From: Victivallales bacterium
GTDB lineage: Bacteria; Verrucomicrobiota; Lentisphaeria; Oligosphaerales; Lenti-02
Direction: 5' to 3'
Assembly (NCBI GenBank): GCA_018648945.1
Contig: JABGQJ010000162.1
Span: 1 to 12,709, forward strand
Length of the DNA: 12,709 nt
Position numbers and translations under genes: made by a program. The notes beneath the pieces were generated by a model. That model did not search any database, was not told the DNA's origin, and worked only from the letters and a program-made list of their open reading frames with translations. Every line of letters starts with the position of its first letter. Position 1 is the first letter of the stretch. Shown piece after piece: positions 5,861 through 12,709 of the stretch.

Positions 5861-6877
5861 CTACGCGCCAACGCCTCGTGCGATGGCCGGATGCGGACGC
5901 CCGTTGCCGCTGGCGGTCCAGACGACCGTGCGATCATCGGGCAAGAAACACGGATGCAGATGCGGGGCACCAGGGCCCAACTCCTCGGTGACCAGCAGGT
6001 GGGCGCGGCCCGTCGCCGCCGACCACAGCCCCACATAGCCATCGTGACTGTCGAAGACCACCAGACTGCCGTCGCGGTTCGGCCCGGGATGCCAAGCACG
6101 CGGCAGGTCGATTTCGGTGAGTTCCGAGTTGTCCGGACGAATGACAGCCATCCCCTCTGGATTGCGGATGAAGACGATCCGCTGACCGTCGCCGGTGAAG
6201 GTCTCGTGCGTGACCCATGGGTGCCCCGGCAGCGGGAAGAGGGGGCGGGAAACGCCCTCGCTCAACCGCATCAGCCACATGCGCTGGGGCGATGCGCCAC
6301 CGGTCTCATGACAGTACATGATCAGGTCCGGGTCGGTCGTCGAGCACTGCACGTGACCAATCTGGAACGGGCGTTCGACCAGGGTCGTCAGTTTCCCCGT
6401 AGCCGGGCAGAGCGCATAGACACGCCCCAGCTTCACGCCACTGGCGTGGGTGCGGTTGCCCCCCATTGCCAGGAAAGAACCATCCGCCGCGAAATGCACG
6501 AAGCCGAGGATCGCCGCCCCATCCGTCGGTTCCACCTGCGCCACTCGGCTCTGTACGCCCGTTGCGACCGCCACGGACCAGACCTCCTGGCCGCGGACGA
6601 AGAAGAAGGTGTCCCCTGCCGGGTTCAGATCGCCCACATGGACGACGGCACCACCCTCGGTAAGACGCACCGCCTCGCCAGCTTCCAGGTCGAGCCGGAC
6701 GGCCTCCTTGACCCCGTCGAAGGTGCCCTCGCAGATCAGGAAGCGCTGGTCGGGGGTCACGAAACGCTGGTGGAAATACGGGCAGACTAGGTCGGTCTCG
6801 GAGGAGAGATAGTCCTCTATCTCGACCCCAGGCATCTTGCTGGCTCGGGTCTGTCGCTCAATCGGCACACGCTGCAT
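5861..6877 (-). CDS. Oligogalacturonate-lyase-like beta-propeller protein (PL22-like)
   Basis: The product has 338 residues. The ATG at 6877 was chosen for GAGG 7 bases upstream; a TTG at 6883 would add two residues. There is no signal peptide, in line with the cytoplasmic location of known PL22 enzymes. The seven-blade character is visible in repeated PDG/xDG turns (TPDQRF 41-46, NPAGDTFFF 85-93, AADGSFLAM 130-138, TGDGQRIVF 228-236, NRDGSLVVF 267-275, LPDDRTVVW 312-320). PL22 enzymes split unsaturated digalacturonate using a histidine base and a metal ion held by several histidines and a glutamine. Here H175 (QIGHVQ), H190 (CHETGG), H224 (WVTHETF) and the pair H306/H308 (HLHP) lie in the expected order, but I cannot find the glutamine before the HxH pair (the residues are GAP). 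It is therefore either an active relative or a sugar-binding homologue. It is followed after 25 bases by the GHL6-like putative glycosidase gene and very probably shares its transcript. Confidence 0.8.
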   Translation of the reverse strand: MQRVPIERQTRASKMPGVEIEDYLSSETDLVCPYFHQRFVTPDQRFLICEGTFDGVKEAVRLDLEAGEAVRLTEGGAVVHVGDLNPAGDTFFFVRGQEVWSVAVATGVQSRVAQVEPTDGAAILGFVHFAADGSFLAMGGNRTHASGVKLGRVYALCPATGKLTTLVERPFQIGHVQCSTTDPDLIMYCHETGGASPQRMWLMRLSEGVSRPLFPLPGHPWVTHETFTGDGQRIVFIRNPEGMAVIRPDNSELTEIDLPRAWHPGPNRDGSLVVFDSHDGYVGLWSAATGRAHLLVTEELGPGAPHLHPCFLPDDRTVVWTASGNGRPHPAIARGVGA

Positions 6878-6997
6878 CGGCAACCCTCGGCATCAGGACT
6901 CGCAGTGAATCGGTTCGGTCACCCCAATCGCGCGGGATCTTCTCAGACCAGCCATGGCGGGGTCTACGCTACCCGCAAACCGGATTCTCTCAAGCCC

Positions 6998-7011
6998 ATT
7001 CCGACAGGAAT
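6998..7011. terminator. Weak hairpin after the HEAT-repeat gene
   Basis: ATTCC and GGAAT form a 5-bp stem around the loop GACA, 12 bases past the stop codon at 7024. On the minus strand it is followed by GGGCTT rather than a T-tract, so termination would be poor. This 146-base gap separates the oxidoreductase/HEAT pair from the lyase/hydrolase pair. Confidence 0.25.
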
Positions 7012-7023
7012 CTTTGGACTATG

Positions 7024-9720
7024 CTATTTGCGAGCAGGAAAATGGGCCACGATTTCTGCCAATGCACGCCGGGCCGAATCGGCAAACGCCGGAACGGCGA
7101 CATCGGCCTGCACCATGTCCAGATCCCGGAAGTCGGCCAGCGTCCGCCAGTTGGGCAGAGGGCCACCATCGGCCGCCCGCAGGCGCAGGCAAGCCCCCCA
7201 GCCCCCGCCGCCCTGAGTGACTTTCAGCATGATCCGGTGCCAGCCTGGCGTCAGTTCCGCCTCGACCACATCCTCGCCGCGCTTCACCGGCCGAGCCACA
7301 TCGTTGCGGTGGACCTGCTTGTCGTCAACCCAGACCTTCACCGCATCGTCGCTGCCGATTTCGAGCTTGGCTTTGGTCAAAGCCGCACACCGAATCCAGG
7401 TGGCGGCGTAGGCCACCCGATTGGTGCCACCGAAGATCTTCTGGAAAGGGATCTCCCAGTCGGCTGCGGGATCGCCAGTCTGGGGGGAAAGCTGCCACTC
7501 CACGGTGGCTGCATCCTTGCCCTCCGGCCCCATCTTCATGTCGATGATGGCACATTTCTCGGCGGTCTTGAAGAACGGTCCGGCCACAAGCCAGTTGACG
7601 ACGAATCCGTCGAACTCCTCAATCTTCCGTTTGGTCTCTTCCGCCTGCTCGCGCAGAGGCCCGGCATCGGCGTGTTCGACAATCAGGGCCAGCGACTCCT
7701 CCGCCAGTTTGCGGTCCTCGCGACAGACCGCCACCGCCACCTTCAGCATAGAGGCCACGGCCTCAGCCTTCAGCGTGGGATTCTCCAGGTACGGACGCAG
7801 CAAAGCAAGGGCCGAAGCATGGCGCACTTGCCCCAACCCCGCCAACACCACCTTCCGCTCATCGTCGCGCTTGGTGGCCGCCATGGCCTCGCCAAGGCGC
7901 GCCGCGATGACGGCTGGCGCCGGTGCCCCTGGTTGGCCCAGCGCCCGCACACAACCGCGCAGGGCCAGTACCTGCCGCACGGGGTCGGCCTCGGTCTTGG
8001 CCAGCTTCAGAAGCACCTCCGCCGGGCTCGCATCGGGCCACGCGCCAAAGGCCCGCAAGGCAGCGTCTCGCAAGGGCTTCCCGCCAGTGGTCAGACGGTC
8101 GAGAACGGCAGCGAACGCACCGTCCCCGCCAAGCTCGCCCAAGACACCGACGATCTCGACCTGTGCCTCCGGCGACGCGGTGGGCAACGCGGCCAGCAAA
8201 GCCGCCGTGCGGGCCGGGCCGGCTGGCGACCTGCGAGCCACAGCCAGCGTGGCCTTCGCGGTATCGCGGCGCATCGTCTTGCCCTCAGCCGAGACCAGCA
8301 AGCCGACCAGGGCCGGCAGATCGTCTGCCTTCGCCAACAGCGCAAGGCCTTTGCAGGCGCTGCCGGACAGCTTCTTGTCCGTCGCCTTGGCATAGACCAT
8401 CAGAGTAGGGACGGCCTCTTCGGCCCGCCGTGCAGTCAGCACGTCCACGCACTGCGCGCGACGGTCTGCGGGACCGTTCCTGGCTTCGGCCAAGAGCGCC
8501 GCATCAATCCCGGGAGCGGCCAGACGCTGCAGCGAGGCATTCGCCTGCTTGGCCAGATCGTCCGTCCCCGTTGCCAAGGTCAGGAGACGGGAGATGCACG
8601 CCACATCGCCAAGACTGGCAAGCGCCCGTGCAGCCGCCACCCGGACCTGGCTCTCCTTGCTGTCCAGCGCGCGAATCACAGTTGGGCGCACCGCCGTTGT
8701 CTGCCGCGCGGCAAACACTCCCAGCAACAGAACCTGGCCCGGCACCGAGACTCGCGGCAAAGCACTCGCGAAGGCCAAGACCGTCTTCTCGTCCGCCGTC
8801 TCGCGCAAGTAGTCGGCAGCCACCCCCTGGAGCCGAGGAGAGCCCTTGCCAAGCACGGGGCCGACCAGACCAATGCTCTGTTTGGGATCGGCAGTCAACA
8901 GGCCCAGCAGCGCGCCGCAGCGGACCGGTTCGCGATGGTCCTCGGCAAAGAGCGCGCGGTACACGACAACAGCCGCTGACGCTTCCCCGTTGGCAACCAA
9001 CCGATCGGCATTTGCGAGCCGCGCCACGTCCCGAGCCGAGACCAGAGCCGCCGCCTTGGGCTTGAGGGCCTGCAGAGCCGCATCCCCGGCAGTGGACCCG
9101 GTCCGGCCGAGGGCCTGCATGGCCGCCAGAGCCGAATCGCCCTCCCCTGCCGCGTGTTTGGCGAACACCGGCACGAGAGACGGCAGCGCTGGAGCCGCCA
9201 CCAGGCGTTCAAGCAAGCGTCCGGCGGGAGCATCCCTCAGCAATCCGTCCAGAGCCTTGTCGGCGAGGCCACTGGGGTTCTCCGCCAATGCCCGCAAGGC
9301 CCAAGTGCGGGTCCCGGCCTCCGGCGCATCCGCGAACTTGGCCAGGACGGGCACGGATTCCTCGCGCCCCGCATGCTGCAGGATCTTGATCAACCAGAGT
9401 TGCGAAGACGGGGTCAGTTCGCCAGCCAGCCTGGCCAGGATCGCGTCGCAGGCCGCCTGCCGCTCGACCTCGGCGCCGGGACGGGCGGCCCGCCAGGCGA
9501 TGAACTGGTACTCCCGGGCGGGACCACGGCGTTCCCAGATGCCTGCCACCGAGAATCTGGGCAGGTAGTGCGCCAGGACCTCGCGATGCAGGACTCGCCA
9601 CGCGGCAGCACCACGCTCTTGGGCTGGGGCTTTCCCCTGGAGTTCGGGCAGGAGGGGCTCGATATCGGCCGCGAGGCCGAGGGACGCAAACAACAGCAAG
9701 GCAAGGACAACGTATCTCAT
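7024..9720 (-). CDS. Secreted HEAT-repeat protein with C-terminal jelly-roll-like domain
   Basis: The product has 898 residues. The ATG at 9720 was chosen for GGAG 8 bases upstream and a clear signal peptide (MRYVVLALLLFASLGLAAD, residues 1-19). The open frame continues upstream but there overlaps the oxidoreductase gene. Residues ~60-690 are a long series of Ala/Leu-rich helical pairs of the HEAT/PBS-lyase type, for example VPVLAKFADAPEAGTRTWALRALA, AVRPTVIRALDSKESQVRVAAARALASLG and RDAALRAFGAW. A short charged helix (EQAEETKRKIEEFDG) leads to residues ~703-875. These include WLVAGPF, KLEIGSDDAVKVWVDDKQVH and PGWHRIMLKVTQGGGGWGACLRLR, a beta-sandwich seen at the ends of many secreted PVC-group proteins and thought to bind sugars. 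The protein starts 20 bases after the stop of the exported oxidoreductase, which points to a linked role on a surface or periplasmic substrate. HEAT arrays are scaffolds; no enzyme activity is visible. Confidence 0.85.
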   Translation of the reverse strand: MRYVVLALLLFASLGLAADIEPLLPELQGKAPAQERGAAAWRVLHREVLAHYLPRFSVAGIWERRGPAREYQFIAWRAARPGAEVERQAACDAILARLAGELTPSSQLWLIKILQHAGREESVPVLAKFADAPEAGTRTWALRALAENPSGLADKALDGLLRDAPAGRLLERLVAAPALPSLVPVFAKHAAGEGDSALAAMQALGRTGSTAGDAALQALKPKAAALVSARDVARLANADRLVANGEASAAVVVYRALFAEDHREPVRCGALLGLLTADPKQSIGLVGPVLGKGSPRLQGVAADYLRETADEKTVLAFASALPRVSVPGQVLLLGVFAARQTTAVRPTVIRALDSKESQVRVAAARALASLGDVACISRLLTLATGTDDLAKQANASLQRLAAPGIDAALLAEARNGPADRRAQCVDVLTARRAEEAVPTLMVYAKATDKKLSGSACKGLALLAKADDLPALVGLLVSAEGKTMRRDTAKATLAVARRSPAGPARTAALLAALPTASPEAQVEIVGVLGELGGDGAFAAVLDRLTTGGKPLRDAALRAFGAWPDASPAEVLLKLAKTEADPVRQVLALRGCVRALGQPGAPAPAVIAARLGEAMAATKRDDERKVVLAGLGQVRHASALALLRPYLENPTLKAEAVASMLKVAVAVCREDRKLAEESLALIVEHADAGPLREQAEETKRKIEEFDGFVVNWLVAGPFFKTAEKCAIIDMKMGPEGKDAATVEWQLSPQTGDPAADWEIPFQKIFGGTNRVAYAATWIRCAALTKAKLEIGSDDAVKVWVDDKQVHRNDVARPVKRGEDVVEAELTPGWHRIMLKVTQGGGGWGACLRLRAADGGPLPNWRTLADFRDLDMVQADVAVPAFADSARRALAEIVAHFPARK

Positions 9721-9740
9721 TCGTTCAGCTCCGTTCCGAC

Positions 9741-11015
9741 TTACGCGAGGGACCAAGGGGCACGCATGGGGCGATCGATCCAGCGGCTGGCACCGGGATC
9801 GTCCACGAAGTCCCACGCCTTCGGATTCCAGCGGAGCGGGCGTTTCAGCCAGTAGGCCAGGTTGCCCAGATGGCAGACCGTCACCGAGCGAGCGCCAATC
9901 TCCACATCGCAGACGGGGCGGCGGCGGGTGCGGATGCAGTCGAGCCAGTTCTGGAAATGGTTGCCGGAGCGGTAGAGTTGCACCTCGTCCGGGCCGATGG
10001 GCGAGCGCATGATCTCGCCGGGGAAGGTCTTCAGATCCGACCGGCTCACCTCGATCTTGCCCTTGCTGCCGGTGAAGGTGATGCCATTGCCACCTTGGCC
10101 GGTGTACCCGCCGTGATAGACCTCGACGCCATTCGCATAGCGGAAGGTGAGCCGTTCCGCGCCCTTGGCACCGGGCGGCAGAATCTCGACCGGGCCGGAT
10201 GTGTCCGCGTCCAGCGCCCACTGGCAGATGTCGAAGTGATGCGCGCCCCAGTCGGTCATGCCGCCGCCAGAGTAGTCGCGGTAGCCACGCCAACTGGCGG
10301 GGTGTAGCTTCGAGCTGAAGGGACGGACCGGCGCGGGGCCAAGCCACATGTCCCAGTCCATCCAGTCGGGCGTCGCCTCGGCCGGAAGGAAACAGTCGCC
10401 TGAGGGGCCGCCCACGGACACGTGGCAGGTCTTCAACTCGCCAATGCGGCCACTACGAACCATCTCGCTGGCAAAGCGGAACTTGCCGCTGTAGCCAGAG
10501 CGCTGCTGGCTGCCGGTCTGGAACACGGTGCCGCACTGCCGGACCACCTCGATGATCCGCTTGGACTCGCCAATGGTCAGGGTCAGAGGCTTCTCGCAGT
10601 AGATGTCCTTGCCCGCCCGCGCGGCGGCCATGGAAATGAGCGTGTGCCAGTGGTCAGGCGTGGCGATCATCACCGCATCGATGTCGTCCCGCGCCAGCAG
10701 TTCCCGGAAGTCACCGTATTCCGCGCACCCCTTGTAGGCACCGGACTTGAGCTTCTCCGCGTATCTCTGGTGCACCCGATCGCGGGCGGCACGGCGGCGC
10801 TTGGCATCCACCTCGCACACCGCCACCACGCGTACGCCGGCATGGCCCAGACAACGACCCAGATGGCCATTCCCCATGCCGCCGATGCCGATCATTCCCA
10901 CGTTCAGCACATCGTTCGCCGACGCCGCCATGAGACGCGGTGCCACGAACGGCATGGCAAGCGCACAGGCGCCACCCGCCTTGAGAACATGCCGTCTGGA
11001 AACCCCTGGATGCAT
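9741..11015 (-). CDS. Tat-exported Gfo/Idh/MocA-family oxidoreductase
   Basis: The product has 424 residues. The ATG at 11015 was chosen because it places a twin-arginine signal at the N-terminus (SRRHVLKAGG, residues 6-15, then a hydrophobic run to about residue 31) and because AAGGGG lies 7 bases upstream. The NAD(P)-binding Rossmann fold begins at 38-50 (LNVGMIGIGGMGN). DHWHTLISMAAARAGKDIYCEKPL (121-144) carries the family EKP motif at 141-143, and WGAHHFD (256-262) supplies the C-terminal-domain histidine/aspartate cluster used in catalysis. The length is typical of the secreted PVC-group branch. Such enzymes oxidise or reduce hydroxyls on sugars, inositols or sugar derivatives; some members act as redox-neutral glycosidases. 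Tat export would let it fold with its cofactor before crossing the membrane. The HEAT-repeat gene follows after 20 bases, so the two probably form an operon. Substrate not predictable from sequence. Confidence 0.93.
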   Translation of the reverse strand: MHPGVSRRHVLKAGGACALAMPFVAPRLMAASANDVLNVGMIGIGGMGNGHLGRCLGHAGVRVVAVCEVDAKRRRAARDRVHQRYAEKLKSGAYKGCAEYGDFRELLARDDIDAVMIATPDHWHTLISMAAARAGKDIYCEKPLTLTIGESKRIIEVVRQCGTVFQTGSQQRSGYSGKFRFASEMVRSGRIGELKTCHVSVGGPSGDCFLPAEATPDWMDWDMWLGPAPVRPFSSKLHPASWRGYRDYSGGGMTDWGAHHFDICQWALDADTSGPVEILPPGAKGAERLTFRYANGVEVYHGGYTGQGGNGITFTGSKGKIEVSRSDLKTFPGEIMRSPIGPDEVQLYRSGNHFQNWLDCIRTRRRPVCDVEIGARSVTVCHLGNLAYWLKRPLRWNPKAWDFVDDPGASRWIDRPMRAPWSLA

Positions 11016-11055
11016 CGCGGTACCCCTTTTGTAAGGCAAGGCGGAAGGAAGGAAC

Positions 11056-11091
11056 AAGCCGTAACGTACGACTCCCGAGGGGCACGCGCAA
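11056..11091 (-). promoter_or_regulatory. Candidate promoter for the oxidoreductase/HEAT operon
   Basis: TTGCGC (11091-11086) and TACGTT (11068-11063) are separated by 17 bases on the minus strand. They match the sigma70 boxes in 4 and 3 of 6 positions. The leader would be about 40 bases. Confidence 0.35.
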
Positions 11092-11110
11092 TCCACTGGA
11101 TCACGCCGAG

Positions 11111-11146
11111 TTGGTACCAGCCGCGGATTGGCGTATCGTGGAAGGA
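11111..11146 (+). promoter_or_regulatory. Candidate promoter for the nucleotidyltransferase gene
   Basis: TTGGTA (11111-11116) and TATCGT (11134-11139) are separated by 17 bases and match the sigma70 boxes in 4 of 6 positions each. The leader would be about 130 bases and would include the direct repeats and the hairpin just before the start codon. Confidence 0.35.
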
Positions 11147-11241
11147 ACATGGGTGGGCCGCCCTGCGGGCAGCGCGCCACCGCCACGCGACGCCCCTGCG
11201 GGCACCCTCAGGCCGCCCGAACCAGGTGGTTTCAACAGGAT

Positions 11242-11261
11242 CCCCGGCAAGACTGCCGGGG
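11242..11261 (+). promoter_or_regulatory. 8-bp GC-rich hairpin upstream of the nucleotidyltransferase ribosome site
   Basis: CCCCGGCA (11242-11249) and TGCCGGGG (11254-11261) pair perfectly around AGAC. The hairpin ends 18 bases before the ATG at 11280 and about 6 bases before the ribosome site GGGAAGG. No T-tract follows, so a role in translation or transcript stability is more likely than termination. Confidence 0.5.
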
Positions 11262-11279
11262 GACTCGGGAAGGCGTTCA

Positions 11280-11831
11280 ATGGACCACGAACTCGTGCTG
11301 ACGAAGTTGATCGACGAGATCCTCGGCATGGACCCGACATGCAGCATCTTCGCTATCGGGAGCGTGGCCGCCGGCGATCCGCGGGAGGACTCGGATCTGG
11401 ACCTCTTTGTGTATTTCGCGGCTGAGCCACCCCATTTCACCACCCACATCACGGCTGAAAACCGGGGGCGGATGCGGATCATGGGATATCTCGATGGGAT
11501 CAAGATCGACATCGGCTGGCGCCTGGAGTCCACCCTACCCACCGAGTTCCCACCCGAGAGAGCAGTGAACTGGTACCCACTTGCGAATCCCAGGATCCTC
11601 CACGACCCTCGGGGCACCGTCAAACGAGTATTGGCTCTGGTACATGAGGCCCTGGATCGGTACCCCTGGATAGCGCAGGCGTGGGAGAAGCAACTCGCCG
11701 AGGTGAAGCGCCACAAGCTGGACCCGAGCTGCGACCTGCAGTTTGACGAACCGGGCTTCTACCGCCACATGGCAGAACGGGTCGCACAACGGAGGAGAGA
11801 AGCCGGAGCAGACACAGCCAGAAGGACCTAA
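11280..11831 (+). CDS. Small nucleotidyltransferase-domain protein (DNA polymerase beta-like fold)
   Basis: The product has 183 residues. The ATG at 11280 was chosen for AAGG 6 bases upstream and because the domain begins at once; the frame is open further upstream, but there it runs through the divergent promoter region and the opposite oxidoreductase gene. The motif GSVAAGDPREDSDLDLFV (27-44) is the classic G-S...S-D-x-D signature, giving metal ligands D39 and D41, with a third acidic residue at D77 in KIDIGW. ILHDPRGTV (107-115) is also typical of the fold. Family members transfer a nucleotide to an antibiotic, a protein or an RNA end. The C-terminal ~65 residues are helical and charged and do not match the HEPN partner seen in MNT/HEPN toxin-antitoxin pairs, and no HEPN gene adjoins it. 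It is the only plus-strand gene, divergent from the oxidoreductase and convergent with the gene at the right edge. Target unknown. Confidence 0.85.
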   Translation: MDHELVLTKLIDEILGMDPTCSIFAIGSVAAGDPREDSDLDLFVYFAAEPPHFTTHITAENRGRMRIMGYLDGIKIDIGWRLESTLPTEFPPERAVNWYPLANPRILHDPRGTVKRVLALVHEALDRYPWIAQAWEKQLAEVKRHKLDPSCDLQFDEPGFYRHMAERVAQRRREAGADTARRT

Positions 11832-11871
11832 GCATCCTCGGCTTCACAGCGACCAAGTGCCCAACCGGAGA

Positions 11872-12709
11872 TCAGTCGCCAGTGACTCTCAGACACGGGA
11901 TCAGAACCACTGAGGGGGTGCCCCCCGACTGTTCGACGGTGAGAACCACCTCTGCCTTTCCGGCCACACGAACAGCGCTCGGGACAGTGGTCTCCACGAC
12001 CAGGGGCAGGTGGGAGCGTGCCCCAGGCTTCCTCATGTGAAGCGACATGCGACGGACACCGGGAACGGTCTTCCCATCGGCCTCGAAATCGAGGGACACA
12101 CGCGCTTTGGCGCCATTGGGCGTGCCTGCCGCCAGGGCCACGACGGCGCGCAAATCTGCGCCTGCGGGCAGGGCAGCCGGCAGGGGAAAGCGGAGAATGT
12201 GCTTCCCCTTGGCTTCGGCTGTGTTCACCGAGAGGCAGCGGGGGCCATAGGAGAACCCGTCGAACGCGACGGACGGGGAAGCGGGGGCGTCAGGAAGCAG
12301 CTCGGCCAGTGTGGGCGGCAAGCCAACCACACACGCGCTCTGAATGGAGACTCCCCGGTCCGGTCCGGCCTCAGCCGGGGCAGAGACCGCAAGGGACAGG
12401 TCGGTTGCGCCCGCTGGGATATCAAGAACCAGACCTCTTGCCACCCCTGGTACCGGCGACCAGTCGGTCAGCAGTGGCTGTTTGTCGGCGCTGATGCTGA
12501 GCCGAGCGCCGTCGGAGGGATCGGTCTCTGGGGCCAGAACAAGGTACAGCCGACTGGGCTGGCTAGTCGCCAGAGCATAGCGCCCGATCACCCGCCTGCC
12601 CGGCAAAGGCCGACAGTGCAGTACCGACTGCTCTGCCTCGCCCTTCTGCCGGACGATGACTTGGCTCTCGACATCCCCCTTTGCAGCCACCGCAATGACC
12701 TTCCCCGAT
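11872..12709 (-). CDS. C-terminal part of an unrecognised beta-rich protein (cut by the right edge)
   Basis: The frame is open from the right edge to a TGA at 11872-11874, giving 279 codons. A GTG at 12690 is a possible start, but the frame continues in the same style beyond it (SGKVIAVA) and no ribosome site precedes it, so I treat the gene as lacking its 5' end. The visible part is made of alternating hydrophobic strands with many Ala, Pro, Val and Gly residues and no Cys-rich or catalytic motif. Two beta-sandwich-like halves seem likely, about residues 20-120 and 145-279. I do not recognise the family. Such C-terminal regions are common in large secreted PVC-group proteins, which would fit its neighbours, but that is inference. 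It converges with the nucleotidyltransferase gene, with 40 bases between the stops and no clear shared terminator. Confidence 0.7.
   Translation of the reverse strand, partial: SGKVIAVAAKGDVESQVIVRQKGEAEQSVLHCRPLPGRRVIGRYALATSQPSRLYLVLAPETDPSDGARLSISADKQPLLTDWSPVPGVARGLVLDIPAGATDLSLAVSAPAEAGPDRGVSIQSACVVGLPPTLAELLPDAPASPSVAFDGFSYGPRCLSVNTAEAKGKHILRFPLPAALPAGADLRAVVALAAGTPNGAKARVSLDFEADGKTVPGVRRMSLHMRKPGARSHLPLVVETTVPSAVRVAGKAEVVLTVEQSGGTPSVVLIPCLRVTGD

Larger units (their letters stand above)
11016..11279. promoter_or_regulatory. Divergent intergenic region with 11-base direct repeat and hairpin
   Basis: This 264-base gap separates the minus-strand oxidoreductase from the plus-strand nucleotidyltransferase. 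It contains candidate promoters for both, the direct repeat CCCTGCGGGCA at 11161-11171 and 11194-11204 (33 bases start to start), and a strong hairpin at 11242-11261. The direct repeat could be an operator; that is an inference. Confidence 0.45.

Noticed and set aside
6970..6993. Promoter for the lyase-like gene (TTGAGA with TAGCGT after 16 bases, minus strand)
   Set aside because: The -10 match is only 3 of 6 with a short spacer, so it is not distinguishable from chance.
7021..8979. Long plus-strand open frame of about 650 codons opposite the HEAT-repeat gene
   Set aside because: It is antisense to a gene with a signal peptide and clear repeats; its His/Gln/Arg-rich composition is the mirror of Ala/Leu-rich coding DNA at high GC.
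11280..11831. MNT/HEPN toxin-antitoxin system
   Set aside because: The nucleotidyltransferase fold is present but no HEPN gene lies beside it; the next gene is convergent and unrelated.

Overview
The window is about 12.7 kb of GC-rich DNA. The gene content suggests a bacterium of the PVC group (Lentisphaerae, Kiritimatiellae or Planctomycetes type) or a similar heterotroph known mainly from metagenomes. The basis is the mix of a Tat-exported Gfo/Idh/MocA oxidoreductase, a HEAT-repeat protein with a C-terminal jelly-roll-like domain, beta-propeller (PD40/TolB-like) proteins, an oligogalacturonate-lyase-like protein, a putative glycoside hydrolase with a GHL6-like barrel, and wide intergenic gaps full of GC-rich palindromes. 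No rRNA, tRNA or marker gene is present, so the assignment is an inference.

Layout. Seven genes on the minus strand form most of the window, and an eighth minus-strand gene enters from the right edge. Reading in the direction of transcription (right to left): a C-terminal fragment of an unknown beta-rich protein (11872-12709); the exported MocA-like oxidoreductase (9741-11015), followed after 20 bases by the secreted HEAT/jelly-roll protein (7024-9720); an oligogalacturonate-lyase-like propeller (5861-6877), followed after 25 bases by the GHL6-like putative glycosidase (3883-5835) and after a further 38 bases by an ABC-transporter ATPase (3167-3844); and then two tandem paralogous exported PD40 propellers (1269-2615 and 1-552, the second cut by the left edge). 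One gene, a small nucleotidyltransferase (11280-11831), lies on the plus strand, divergent from the oxidoreductase.

Function. The two genes in the middle look like a small intracellular carbohydrate or uronate breakdown unit, since neither has a signal peptide. The oxidoreductase/HEAT pair looks like an exported pair that may be translationally linked. The two PD40 paralogs each have their own TTGACA-type promoter with a 17-base spacer, and the promoter appears to have been copied along with the gene.

Non-coding structure. The gap at 553-1268 holds a 140-base foldback element bounded by perfect 15-base inverted repeats. The gap at 2616-3166 holds four copies of a REP-like palindrome plus a 7-base-period tandem repeat that runs into the stop codon of the ABC ATPase gene. 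These repeats are the least ordinary part of the window. I see no CRISPR array, phage, insertion sequence or recognisable defence system.
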